64,000 nt of DNA from contig JAOPYQ010000024.1 in NCBI GenBank assembly GCA_025964555.1, positions 1 to 64,000 of the forward strand, written 5' to 3'. The translations under genes and the position numbers were made by a program. Below are positions 26,824-34,534 of this stretch, in pieces. Every line of letters begins with the position of its first letter. Positions within the stretch are counted from its first letter, which is position 1. The DNA comes from Thermoleophilia bacterium (lineage in GTDB: Bacteria > Actinomycetota > Thermoleophilia > Gaiellales > SKUG01). Under the pieces are notes generated by a model. The model did not search any database. It saw nothing but the letters and a program-made list of their open reading frames with translations, and was not told the origin of the DNA.

Positions 26824-26843
26824 GTTGGCCGGCGAAGGCCACG
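26824..26843 (-). promoter_or_regulatory. shared upstream dyad, copy B
   Basis: GTTGGCC-N6-GGCCACG beginning 114 bp upstream of ATG 26710, equivalent in position to 24505-24524. It lies in the 220-bp divergent spacer with the 26931 gene, so it could affect both. Confidence 0.5.
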
Positions 26844-26930
26844 GCCTTGCCGAGGGCGGCCGCGGTGCCGCACGCCCCGATCCGGTTCCGTACGATGCTT
26901 TCGCTTCCCAACGATCTCCAAGGACGGACC

Positions 26931-27617
26931 ATGATCGCGATCACGCCCAAGCCGCTCCCCGGCGGCTACACCGTCGGCCAGCTCGCCGGCAACCAGCTCG
27001 TGCGCTTCGACTACGTCGGCACCGAGCGCGCCACCTGGAAGGAAGGCCCGCTCTTCCACAAGACCGCGTTCTCCGCCACGCGCGAGGTCGAGACCTCCGA
27101 CGCCGTGTACGCGATGCCGCACTACACGCCCGACTACCAGTACCGCTTCCGCAACGGCATGACGAGCAACATCCCGAGCCCCCAGCGCTTCATTCCCGCG
27201 GGTGCGAGTTTCGAGAGCGCGCTCAGCGCCGCCTCGAAGATGAACGGCGCGTCGGTGAACGGCCAGCAGGCCGTCGCGGTCGTGCAGGCGGACCAGGGAC
27301 AGTACTTTCTCGCACCGCTCGGCTATTACACGAACAGCGGCGCGTTCAAGTACGGCTCCTGGACGGCCCCCGACACCCTCGAAGGCACCGTCCAGCGTGG
27401 CGGCGAGTGGAAGCTCGAGCTCGACAGCGACGCAGCTGTCGTTCCCGCCAACGTCCCCGGCAAGGCTGCCGACTACGTGTTCACGGGCGGCCGCCTCACG
27501 AGCATCACGCCGCTGCACCAGGCAGTGAAGGCGCTCGTGGATCGCAACGGCTGGTACGACCTGCGCAGCGGCGCAGCAGTCGTCGATGCCGCAGCCGGCT
27601 CCGCGACTGCTGCCTGA
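26931..27617 (+). CDS. hypothetical protein divergent from Gly-zipper B
   Basis: A 228-residue protein starting MIAITPKPLPGGYTVGQLAG at ATG 26931, with AAGGA about 6 nt upstream. It is rich in aromatic and polar residues (AMPHYTPDYQYRFRNGMTSN, YFLAPLGYYTNSGAFKYGSW), suggesting a soluble beta-rich fold. There is no signal peptide or TM helix and I recognise no family. Its divergent placement against the Gly-zipper B gene, sharing 220 bp of control region, hints at a common regulon. Confidence 0.65.
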   Translation: MIAITPKPLPGGYTVGQLAGNQLVRFDYVGTERATWKEGPLFHKTAFSATREVETSDAVYAMPHYTPDYQYRFRNGMTSNIPSPQRFIPAGASFESALSAASKMNGASVNGQQAVAVVQADQGQYFLAPLGYYTNSGAFKYGSWTAPDTLEGTVQRGGEWKLELDSDAAVVPANVPGKAADYVFTGGRLTSITPLHQAVKALVDRNGWYDLRSGAAVVDAAAGSATAA

Positions 27618-27643
27618 CGCAGCGGCGCTCCGCCACCATCACG

Positions 27644-28531
27644 CTACGACACGGGCCGTGCGAGCGATCCCCACCGGGGATGCTCCGCGGCCCGTGGTGC
27701 GCCCGGCCACCAGCACACCGCGAACATGCGCTCACGCGCGACGAAACCGAGCGACTCGTACAGCGGCAGCGCGTGGTACTCGGCGTCCGCTGCGATCACG
27801 AGGTGCTCGGCACCGTACTCGTCGATCGCCGCTCGCCCGGCGTCGTACACGACACGCGTCGCGATCCCGAGCCGTCGGTGGTCGGGATGCGTGTCGACCG
27901 CCTGGTAGCGGCCGCGCCCCTGCGTGACGACCACGCCGCACGACCCGGCGATGGTTCCATCCGCGAGCTGCGCGACGAACCATGCGCCGTCTCCCGCGCG
28001 GAAGCGCTTGCGACGGTCGGCCATGCGCGCCTCCGCGAACGGTCGGTAGTCCGCCTCGCTGTGCCCGGGCTCGCGACCGAGCACCTGCAGCTCGAGCAGC
28101 CCTGCCCAGAGCGCATCGTCGCCGTCGGGATCGAGCGCCGTGACCGTCACGTCGCGGTTCATGCGCGGGTGCTCCACGAGCTCGTGCGGCTGCGCCACCA
28201 GCGCGACGGCGGGATCGGGGTCGTAGCCGGCCGTCTCGACGAACTCGGTGCGTGCGGCACCCTCCTCGCCGGGCCGGTCCCAGCAGATCGCACAGTGACG
28301 GTACTCGCGCTCCGTGCCGAACTCCGCCTCGAACGCCGCCTCCCACTGCTCGCGGTCGCCGGGCTTCGGCGGCTCGCGGAACAGGAGGAAGTTGCCCCAG
28401 TGGTAGCTCGGGTTGGTCGGGGTGCGGACGACCACATACGCGCCGCGATCCTCGACGTGCGAGGTGTCCGGCAACACGTCGATGTCCGTCGCGACCATCA
28501 GTGACTGGATCTGGATGTCCGTGCGTGGCAT
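27644..28531 (-). CDS. GNAT-family N-acetyltransferase
   Basis: A 295-residue protein. The C-terminal half is a GNAT domain: the acetyl-CoA motif THPDHRRLGIATRVVYDAGR (R/QxxGxG/A) is followed by LVIAADAEYHALPLYESLGF. The N-terminal half may be a second, diverged GNAT fold (YVVVRTPTNPSYHWGNFLLF). The substrate is unknown. Its ATG lies 11 nt past the proS stop, so it is probably read through from proS. Confidence 0.85.
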   Translation of the reverse strand: MPRTDIQIQSLMVATDIDVLPDTSHVEDRGAYVVVRTPTNPSYHWGNFLLFREPPKPGDREQWEAAFEAEFGTEREYRHCAICWDRPGEEGAARTEFVETAGYDPDPAVALVAQPHELVEHPRMNRDVTVTALDPDGDDALWAGLLELQVLGREPGHSEADYRPFAEARMADRRKRFRAGDGAWFVAQLADGTIAGSCGVVVTQGRGRYQAVDTHPDHRRLGIATRVVYDAGRAAIDEYGAEHLVIAADAEYHALPLYESLGFVARERMFAVCWWPGAPRAAEHPRWGSLARPVS

Positions 28532-28541
28532 GCGAGCAGGC

Positions 28542-30014
28542 TCAGTACGAGCGACCGAAGATGACGCGCTTGCCGAACGCGCTCGGCGCGCCGGTCACGA
28601 AGCACGGACCTTCCTCGGCCTCGAACGAAGACGGGATGCAGCGCGGCGTGGCGCTCGTCGCTTCCTTGATCTTCTGCTCGGTCTCCTCGGTGCCGTCGTA
28701 CAGCACGCTCGCCCAGCCGCTCTTGACCTGCTCGACGAACTCGTCCCAGGTGTCGACCTGCTTCGTGTTCGCATCGCGGAACTCGGTCGCGCGCGTGAGC
28801 AGGAAGTCGTGGTACGCCTCGAGGCGTCCGGGGATGTCGCCCACGAGGTCCGCGATCGCGATCGATTCCTTCTCGTCCTGGCCGAGCCGCGCTGCGACGA
28901 GCACCTTGCCCTCGTCCAGGTCGCGCGGTCCGAGCTCCATGCGCAGCGGCGCGCCCTTGAGCTCCCAGTCGTTGTGCTTGAAGCCCGGGCGCTGGTCGCG
29001 CTTGTCCACGTGCACGCGCACGCCGACCGCGCGCAGGTCCTTCGCGATCTGCTCGGCGGCTTCGAGCACCCGTGGCTCCTTGTCGAAGCGCATCGGGATG
29101 ACGACGACCTGGTGCGGTGCGAGCCGCGGCGGCACGACGAGACCCTTCTCGTCACCGTGGGCCATGATGAGCGCGCCGATCATGCGGGTGGACAGGCCCC
29201 AACTCGTGGTGTGGCAGAGCACCTTCTCGTTGGCCGAGTTCGAGTACTCGATGTTGAACGCCTTCGCGAAGTTCGTGCCGAGGTAGTGCGACGTGCCGCT
29301 CTGCAGCGCCTTGCCGTCGCGCATCATCCCCTCGATGGTGTACGTGTTCTTCGCCCCCGGGAATCGCTCGCCGGGCGTCTTCTCGCCCTTCACGACGGGC
29401 AATGCGAGGTCACGGACGGCGAACGTCTCGTAGATGTCGAGCATCTGGAGCGTCTCGCGCATCGCGTCCTCCTCGTCGACGTGCGCGGTGTGGCCCTCCT
29501 GCCAGTTGAACTCGCTCGTGCGCAGGAACAGTCGCGGACGTCGCTCCCAGCGCATGACGCTGCACCACTGGTTGAGCAGCATGGGCAGGTCGCGGTGCGA
29601 CTGGATCCACTTGCTCATCATCTCGCCGATGATGGTCTCGCTCGTCGGGCGGATGACGGCCGGCTCTTCGAGGTCCTTGTTGCCGCCGCGGGTGACTTCC
29701 CACAGCTCTGGCGCGAAGCCCTCGACGTGCTCGGCTTCCTTGGTGATGTAGCTCTTGGGGATGAGCAGCGGGAAGTAGGCGTTCTCGTGGCCGGTCTCCT
29801 TGAACATGTCGTCGAGGTACCGCTGCATCAGCTCCCACATGCGCCACGCGTACGGGCGCACGACCATCGTGCCGCGCACGGGACCGTTCTCGGCGAGCTC
29901 GGCCTTCTTGACGATCTCCTGGTACCACTTCGCGAAGTCGTCCTCCGGCGTCGGGCCCAATCCCAGATTGTCGGCGCGGTCCTTGTCGTTACTCACCTTG
30001 AGCTCCTCAGTCAT
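28542..30014 (-). CDS. proS: proline-tRNA ligase (eukaryote/archaeal type)
   Basis: A 490-residue class II ProRS of the eukaryote/archaeal-like group, which lacks the INS editing insertion. Motif 1 region: MVVRPYAWRMWELMQRYLDD. Motif 2: RWERRPRLFLRTSEFNWQEG. Motif 3 lies near FGKRVIFGRSY-type ends, with a C-terminal zinc-domain-like tail ending in Tyr. It charges tRNA-Pro. ATG 30014 follows TAGGGT by 6 nt (leaderless); an internal GTG at 29996 has a strong SD (GAGGAG) and could give a second start. Confidence 0.95.
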   Translation of the reverse strand: MTEELKVSNDKDRADNLGLGPTPEDDFAKWYQEIVKKAELAENGPVRGTMVVRPYAWRMWELMQRYLDDMFKETGHENAYFPLLIPKSYITKEAEHVEGFAPELWEVTRGGNKDLEEPAVIRPTSETIIGEMMSKWIQSHRDLPMLLNQWCSVMRWERRPRLFLRTSEFNWQEGHTAHVDEEDAMRETLQMLDIYETFAVRDLALPVVKGEKTPGERFPGAKNTYTIEGMMRDGKALQSGTSHYLGTNFAKAFNIEYSNSANEKVLCHTTSWGLSTRMIGALIMAHGDEKGLVVPPRLAPHQVVVIPMRFDKEPRVLEAAEQIAKDLRAVGVRVHVDKRDQRPGFKHNDWELKGAPLRMELGPRDLDEGKVLVAARLGQDEKESIAIADLVGDIPGRLEAYHDFLLTRATEFRDANTKQVDTWDEFVEQVKSGWASVLYDGTEETEQKIKEATSATPRCIPSSFEAEEGPCFVTGAPSAFGKRVIFGRSY

Positions 30015-30020
30015 GTGACA

Positions 30021-30026
30021 ACCCTA
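30021..30026 (-). promoter_or_regulatory. -10 element for proS
   Basis: TAGGGT on the minus strand, 6 nt before ATG 30014. Its -35 region would fall inside the 27-bp dyad at 30040-30066. Confidence 0.5.
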
Positions 30027-30039
30027 CCCGCCGACTCGA

Positions 30040-30066
30040 CGTTTGTTGCTCATGCAGTCACAAACG
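30040..30066. repeat. 27-bp dyad repeat, proximal copy at the proS promoter
   Basis: Perfect arms CGTTTGT / ACAAACG around a 13-bp centre (TGCTCATGCAGTC). A second copy with the same length and a near-identical centre is 72 bp further upstream. The position over the proS -35 region suggests an operator. Confidence 0.65.
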
Positions 30067-30111
30067 TGCGGTCGGGACGTCTCCCATCGTCGACTCAGCT
30101 GCTCGAGGCAA

Positions 30112-30138
30112 CGTTCGTTGCTCATGGGGTCACAAACG
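30112..30138. repeat. 27-bp dyad repeat, distal copy
   Basis: CGTTCGT / ACAAACG around TGCTCATGGGGTC: 24 of 27 positions equal the proximal copy. It touches the 3' end of the gene at 30140, whose stop codon lies just beyond. Confidence 0.65.
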
Positions 30139-30139
30139 T

Positions 30140-31768
30140 TCAGGCGGCTGGAACAGCGGTCGACGTGACGGCCGGATCCGCGGCAGGATCAGCGCGCCAC
30201 GTGCGGACGCGGCGGCGCAGCACGAACGAACGGATGCCGACCACGGCGATCATCGCGGCGCACAGGAAGGGCAGCATGGGGACGACGTCCGCGCGCAGCT
30301 CGCTGGCGATGGCGGCGGTCCATGCCGCGACGTGCAGCGCGGTCGTGGCGATGCGCAGGTCGACGCGCCAGTCGTGCGACCAGGCGATGAACATCGCGAG
30401 GAACACGAGGTCGGTGACGCCGATCTGGAACAGCGGTCGGTCGGCGACGATCGGTCCGGTGAACAGCAGCAGGTCGAGCAGGCCGCCGTCCTCGCCGCGA
30501 CCGGCTGCATCGAGCACGCGATTGGTGACCCCGCTGTCGGCGGCGACGCTCCACGCGTCGACGCCACCCGCGAGCAGCGCGAGCAGCACGATCCAGGAGG
30601 CACGCTCGATGAAGCGCGCGAGGAGCGCGCCGAGCGCGGCGGCGAGCAGCAGGCGACCTGAGTTGGCGACGACCGGATACGTCGCGACATCGACGGCCCA
30701 CCAGGTGATCGCACCGCCGATCGCTGCGAGGCCGGCGAGCACGGGAGCGGGCGCGTGCACGAGCTGTCGCGCGTGGACGAGCGCGAGCAGCACGAGCGCG
30801 ATCACGGCGAGCGATGCTCCGAACCCGTCGGTGACGTCACCGGGCGTGGTCGGGGCGAAAATGCCCCAGGCGAGCGGGATGCCGACGACCAGTGCGAGCG
30901 CGACTCCCAGGCGGAGCCCGGCGCGCCCGATCGGGTGCGAGCTCGGTGCGGCTCCGCCGCCGCGGTTCCAGCAGCTGACGTGCAGCAGCGCGGCGCCGAG
31001 CGGCACGCCGATCGCGGCGACGATCGCGCGCGCCAGGTCGCTGCCGGATCGATCGCCTGCGAGCGCTGGCTCGATCGCCGCCGGCACGAGGCGCCACGTC
31101 ACGAGCAGCAGCAGGCCCATCGCCGCGAACCACGGCAGCACGCCGAGCAGCAGGGCCGCGGCGTGGTTGACCGATCCACGCGCCGCCCCGTCAGCGCCGA
31201 CGTCGCTCGCCGGAGGTCGCGGATCGTCGACCGGGCGCAGGTCGCGTTCGGCGGCGGCGACGAGCGTCTCGACGTCCGAGCCGTCGCGTGGCATGCACGC
31301 CACGCCGACATCCACGACGGGATGGCCCGCGCGCGCGAGGTCCTCACCGAGGCGTCGCGTCGCGACGGCCGCGGCGTCGGGATCGACGCCCCACAGCTCG
31401 AGCGCGACGCGCTGCTCGCCGAGCAGGAACGCGCCTTCCTCCTCGCGCATCGCGTGGCGCAGCACCTTCGCGGCATGCGTGAAGCGAGATCCGCGGATAC
31501 GCATCGCGGCGACCGCGACCGGCGTGCGGCTCGTCGACGCCCACGCGAGCTCGGCACCGAGGCGCACACGGATGGCGCTGCGCGGCATGAGACCCGTTTT
31601 CTCGTCGACGAGCTCCTCCTCCGCGAGCTGCAGTTCGCGACGCAGCCGCCGCGCCGACAGCTGCGCGGCGATCGCGAGGATGAGCAGGAAGCCCGCGATC
31701 GCGCCGAGCGCGGCGGTCGCCTCCACCGGCAGGTCGCGGGCGTCGTCGATGAGCTGGTCGATGCTCAC
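30140..31768 (-). CDS. polytopic membrane protein with degenerate GGDEF-like domain
   Basis: A 542-residue protein. One TM helix at about 15-37 (GAIAGFLLILAIAAQLSA) is followed by a GGDEF-like domain at about 55-190: the entry motif DEKTGLMPRSAIRVRLGAEL matches D-x-x-TGL-x-x-R, but the GGDEF signature is replaced by FLLGEQRVALEL, so cyclase activity is unlikely. About nine further TM helices fill the C-terminal 300 residues. GTG 31768 overlaps the upstream stop by 4 nt (GTGA). It may be a membrane sensor or a nucleotide-binding scaffold. Confidence 0.75.
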   Translation of the reverse strand: MSIDQLIDDARDLPVEATAALGAIAGFLLILAIAAQLSARRLRRELQLAEEELVDEKTGLMPRSAIRVRLGAELAWASTSRTPVAVAAMRIRGSRFTHAAKVLRHAMREEEGAFLLGEQRVALELWGVDPDAAAVATRRLGEDLARAGHPVVDVGVACMPRDGSDVETLVAAAERDLRPVDDPRPPASDVGADGAARGSVNHAAALLLGVLPWFAAMGLLLLVTWRLVPAAIEPALAGDRSGSDLARAIVAAIGVPLGAALLHVSCWNRGGGAAPSSHPIGRAGLRLGVALALVVGIPLAWGIFAPTTPGDVTDGFGASLAVIALVLLALVHARQLVHAPAPVLAGLAAIGGAITWWAVDVATYPVVANSGRLLLAAALGALLARFIERASWIVLLALLAGGVDAWSVAADSGVTNRVLDAAGRGEDGGLLDLLLFTGPIVADRPLFQIGVTDLVFLAMFIAWSHDWRVDLRIATTALHVAAWTAAIASELRADVVPMLPFLCAAMIAVVGIRSFVLRRRVRTWRADPAADPAVTSTAVPAA

Positions 31769-32280
31769 GTGGTCGCGACCTCGTTCGTCGCGCCGCTCGC
31801 GCGCCGCAGCAGCTGCGACGCGTCGCCATCCTCGGCCGATCGCCACGTCGCCTCGCCGATCGCCAGTCGCTCACGTGGCGCTGCCGCTGCGATGCGGCCG
31901 AGCAGCTCGTCGCGATGCCCATCGTCGAGGTCCGGTCGCGCGACGCACATGACGCGCTCGCCGATCCTGAAGCCGACCTCCGGCAGGCGCATGCCGTCGA
32001 ACAGGAGTCTTCCGAAACGGGCGGGATCGCCGTCCACGACCGTCACCACGCCGACCCACACGCTCCCGCCACCGCGTCGCGCACGCTTGAGCTCGGCGGC
32101 GATGCGCTGCAGGCACACGCGTCGGTCGAACAGCCCGGTCTCCGGATCGCGCGGCACCTCGAGCCACGCCTGTTCGACGGTTCGCGTCAGGCGTCGACGA
32201 CGCAGCACGCCGTCCACGAGGGTGACCAGCGCGAGGAGTGCCACGACGGCAAGGCCGATGGGGAGGAGGGCAGCGTCCAC
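31765..32280 (-). CDS. membrane-anchored degenerate GGDEF-like protein
   Basis: A 171-residue protein: one TM helix at about 5-25 (LLPIGLAVVALLALVTLVDG), then a GGDEF-like domain with DPETGLFDRRVCLQRIAAEL at its start and RIGERVMCVARPDLDDG where RxGGDEF would be. The catalytic residues are missing. It is coupled by a GTGA overlap to the polytopic partner downstream, which has the same degenerate domain, so the two likely form a complex. Start is GTG 32280. Confidence 0.7.
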   Translation of the reverse strand: MDAALLPIGLAVVALLALVTLVDGVLRRRRLTRTVEQAWLEVPRDPETGLFDRRVCLQRIAAELKRARRGGGSVWVGVVTVVDGDPARFGRLLFDGMRLPEVGFRIGERVMCVARPDLDDGHRDELLGRIAAAAPRERLAIGEATWRSAEDGDASQLLRRASGATNEVATT

Positions 32281-32349
32281 GGAATCGGCATTCTACGGTG
32301 ACCGGGCGGCGACATCCGGCCGTTCGGCAGCACCGTTCGCAGGGATGAC

Positions 32350-32355
32350 TAGACT
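32350..32355 (+). promoter_or_regulatory. -10 element for leaderless rhodanese gene
   Basis: TAGACT exactly 6 nt before ATG 32362, with no SD in between. Confidence 0.55.
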
Positions 32356-32361
32356 TGTGAC

Positions 32362-32685
32362 ATGGAGATTCCCGAAGTCGACTGCACCGAGGCCGTGGCA
32401 ATGCGTGAGGCGGGCGCCGCGTGGATCGACGTGCGCGAGCCCGATGAGTGGGCCGACGCTCACATTCCCGACACCGAGCTGCTGCCGCTGCGCGATGCCG
32501 CAGAGCAGTTGCCCGCCCGCTTTACGTCGCTGGATGCACCGATCGTCATCTCGTGCCTGTCGGGCGGCCGCTCGGGCCAGCTCGTCGCGCACATGCGCGC
32601 GCTCGGCTACTCCGACGTGCACAACCTGCGCGGCGGCATCAAGGCGTGGGTCGGCGAGGGTCGGCCGGTCATCGTCGGCGCCTGA
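32362..32685 (+). CDS. rhodanese-like domain protein
   Basis: A 107-residue single-domain rhodanese. The CH2A-like motif WIDVREPDEWADAHIPDTE and the active-site loop CLSGGRSGQ with the persulfide Cys are intact. It probably transfers sulfane sulfur to acceptors in the cytoplasm; the acceptor is unknown. It is a monocistronic, probably leaderless gene between the GGDEF-like pair (divergent) and the dGTPase (convergent). Confidence 0.93.
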   Translation: MEIPEVDCTEAVAMREAGAAWIDVREPDEWADAHIPDTELLPLRDAAEQLPARFTSLDAPIVISCLSGGRSGQLVAHMRALGYSDVHNLRGGIKAWVGEGRPVIVGA

Positions 32686-32703
32686 CCGCCCCGAACCGCG
32701 CCG

Positions 32704-34020
32704 CTACTCCCAGCCGCCGCCAGCGCTCGTGCCGTACATCTCCGCATGCACGTGGAACGCATACGTGTCGGTCATCGACGCGACGTGGTCCACCACGAAT
32801 CGCACGCGCGCGCGCTGGTCGGCCGCGTCGATCCGCAGCCACTCGTCCTGGTAGGGCAGCATGCGCGGCTCGTCGAGGAACCCGTCCACGAGTTCGCGGA
32901 TGATGCGCCGCTGCCCGTGCCGACGCGTCACCAGCTCCGGCGGCTCGATGAGCCACACCCAGATGATCGCCTTGAGCACGGCGATGCGACGCTGCACCGG
33001 CTCGTTGCTCGACCACGCAAGCGTGCCGCCATCGGTCACCGCGCGCAGCAGGTCGCCGGTCATCGCCGAGCAGAAGCTCTTGAGCCCGGCCTCGCTCGCA
33101 CGCGAGCGGTCGAACGGTCCCCGCGCCCACGCCTTCGTCGCGAGCGGCGCGAACAACGCGCGCAGCTCCGCTTCGACCTCGGTGTCGGGATCCGTGAACA
33201 TGCCCGGGTTGCGGCGCTCCGCCATCGCCGCGACACGCTCGATCGCCCACGGCTCGAGCTGCACGATCTGGTCGATCGGGATGAGCCGAGCCCAGGTGCC
33301 GTCCTCGATGTCGTGCACCGCGTAGGCGATGTCGTCGGCGGCTTCCATGATCTCGGTCGCCACGGTGCGCTGCGCCTGGTCCGGCGCGCCCTCCCACACC
33401 CAGTCGAAGTACGCGAGGTCGTCCGCGTCGTCATAGACGCCGAACTTGTGCAGCCCGGCCTCGGTGGACTGACGCTCGCTCCACGGGTACTTGATCATCG
33501 CGCGCAGCGTGGCGCGTGACAGGTCCAGGCCGAGCGGCCGACCGACCGGCGTCTCCAGTCGCGCGTACTTCTTCGGTTCCAGCAGGGTGACGATCCGGAA
33601 GCTCTGCGCGTTGCCCTCGAAGCGCATGCCCCACCGCTCGACGAGCAGGGTGTCGAGCGCTTCCTCGCCGGTGTGCCCGAACGGCGGATGTCCGAGGTCG
33701 TGTGACAGGCAGGCCGCCTCGACCAGGTCGGGCAGGTGCGCCTCCTCCGGCACGACCTGCACCCAGGAGCCGTCCGTCAGTCGCCGACAGATCGCACGCC
33801 CCAGCTGCGCGCACTCGATGGTATGCGTCAGGCGCGTGCGGAAGAAGTCGATCGAGTGGAGGCCGACGATCTGCGTCTTGCGCTGCAGCCGCCGGAACGC
33901 GTGCGAGTGCACGAGCCGGTCGCGATCGACCTCGACGTCCGAGCGCGGATCGTCCGCGCGTCGGCGCGAAGCACCCATGCGCGCGTAGAGCGATGCTGCG
34001 ACGGACTGGTCGACGTTCAT
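32704..34020 (-). CDS. dgt: deoxyguanosinetriphosphate triphosphohydrolase-like protein
   Basis: A 438-residue HD-domain dNTP triphosphohydrolase. Motifs: RDRLVHSHAFRRLQRKTQIV, the R-x-x-x-TH segment FRTRLTHTIECAQLG, and the HD motif [19 protein letters not shown], plus EAADDIAYAVHDIEDG. It hydrolyses dNTPs to nucleoside and triphosphate. It is a paralogue of the partial gene at 1-412, whose HD motif is almost identical. TAGTCT lies 7 nt before the ATG, so the mRNA is probably leaderless. Confidence 0.94.
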   Translation of the reverse strand: MNVDQSVAASLYARMGASRRRADDPRSDVEVDRDRLVHSHAFRRLQRKTQIVGLHSIDFFRTRLTHTIECAQLGRAICRRLTDGSWVQVVPEEAHLPDLVEAACLSHDLGHPPFGHTGEEALDTLLVERWGMRFEGNAQSFRIVTLLEPKKYARLETPVGRPLGLDLSRATLRAMIKYPWSERQSTEAGLHKFGVYDDADDLAYFDWVWEGAPDQAQRTVATEIMEAADDIAYAVHDIEDGTWARLIPIDQIVQLEPWAIERVAAMAERRNPGMFTDPDTEVEAELRALFAPLATKAWARGPFDRSRASEAGLKSFCSAMTGDLLRAVTDGGTLAWSSNEPVQRRIAVLKAIIWVWLIEPPELVTRRHGQRRIIRELVDGFLDEPRMLPYQDEWLRIDAADQRARVRFVVDHVASMTDTYAFHVHAEMYGTSAGGGWE

Positions 34021-34027
34021 GGGTCAC

Positions 34028-34033
34028 AGACTA
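34028..34033 (-). promoter_or_regulatory. -10 element for leaderless dgt
   Basis: TAGTCT on the minus strand, 7 nt before ATG 34020. Confidence 0.5.
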
Positions 34034-34063
34034 GCCGCAGGAGCGGAGGTCGTCGCCACCCGG

Positions 34064-34069
34064 TAGCGT
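34064..34069 (+). promoter_or_regulatory. -10 element for leaderless 34076 gene
   Basis: TAGCGT exactly 6 nt before ATG 34076, with no SD. Confidence 0.5.
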
Positions 34070-34075
34070 CGTGCC

Positions 34076-34513
34076 ATGCGATTCGAGCACCGATTCGAGA
34101 CGACCGTCAACCGCTCGGCAGCAGCCGCGTGGATCGCCGCCACGACCCTCGACGGCATCGTGGACGAGCTGCCTCGACTGCTGCGGCTGCGCACCACCCC
34201 GGCGGTGCGCACGCTCGAGGAGCTGCTCGACGCGGACGCGACGGTCGTCGCCACGCTCTGCCTCGGCCCGCTGCCGGTGCTGGGCTGGACGCCCGGGCTC
34301 GAACGCCTCGACGCGGAAGCGCGAATGTTCGTGGAGACGTCGACCGACATGACGTGGATGCGCGCCTGGCGACACGAGCGGCGGATCGTCGAACTCGGCG
34401 ACGGCCGAGCTCGCGTCGAGGATCGGGTATCGGGTTCGTCAGCGCTGCCGCTTGCGGGCGCGGTCGTCGGGTTGCTGTTCCGCGCGCGACACCGTCGCCT
34501 CGCGCGCGCGTGA
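34076..34513 (+). CDS. SRPBCC-like hypothetical protein
   Basis: A 145-residue protein whose start, MRFEHRFETTVNRSAAAAWI, has the strand-helix pattern of START/SRPBCC ligand-binding proteins (F..T..V......AW). Trp/Arg-rich strands (MTWMRAWRHERRIVELGDG) and a C-terminal helix with hydrophobic core (AGAVVGLLFRARHRR) follow, the usual closing helix of the fold. The ligand is unknown. The family call is by pattern only. Confidence 0.6.
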   Translation: MRFEHRFETTVNRSAAAAWIAATTLDGIVDELPRLLRLRTTPAVRTLEELLDADATVVATLCLGPLPVLGWTPGLERLDAEARMFVETSTDMTWMRAWRHERRIVELGDGRARVEDRVSGSSALPLAGAVVGLLFRARHRRLARA

Positions 34514-34534
34514 CCTGTCAGCTGGTCGGAGCCG

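Noticed and set aside
28542-29996. GTG 29996 as the only proS start
   Set aside because: It has a strong SD (GAGGAG), but TAGGGT lies exactly 6 nt before ATG 30014, matching the leaderless pattern of many genes here. ATG 30014 is kept, with the GTG as a possible second start.
30015-30139. T-box riboswitch upstream of proS
   Set aside because: No AGGGUGGNACCGCG-like T-box sequence is present, the spacer is only 125 bp, and a -10 abuts the ATG, leaving no room for a leader.
28413-31952. 1179-codon plus-strand ORF
   Set aside because: Antisense to proS and the GGDEF-like gene. Its second half is Ser/Arg/Thr-rich, as expected for the opposite frame of Ala/Leu-rich coding sequence.
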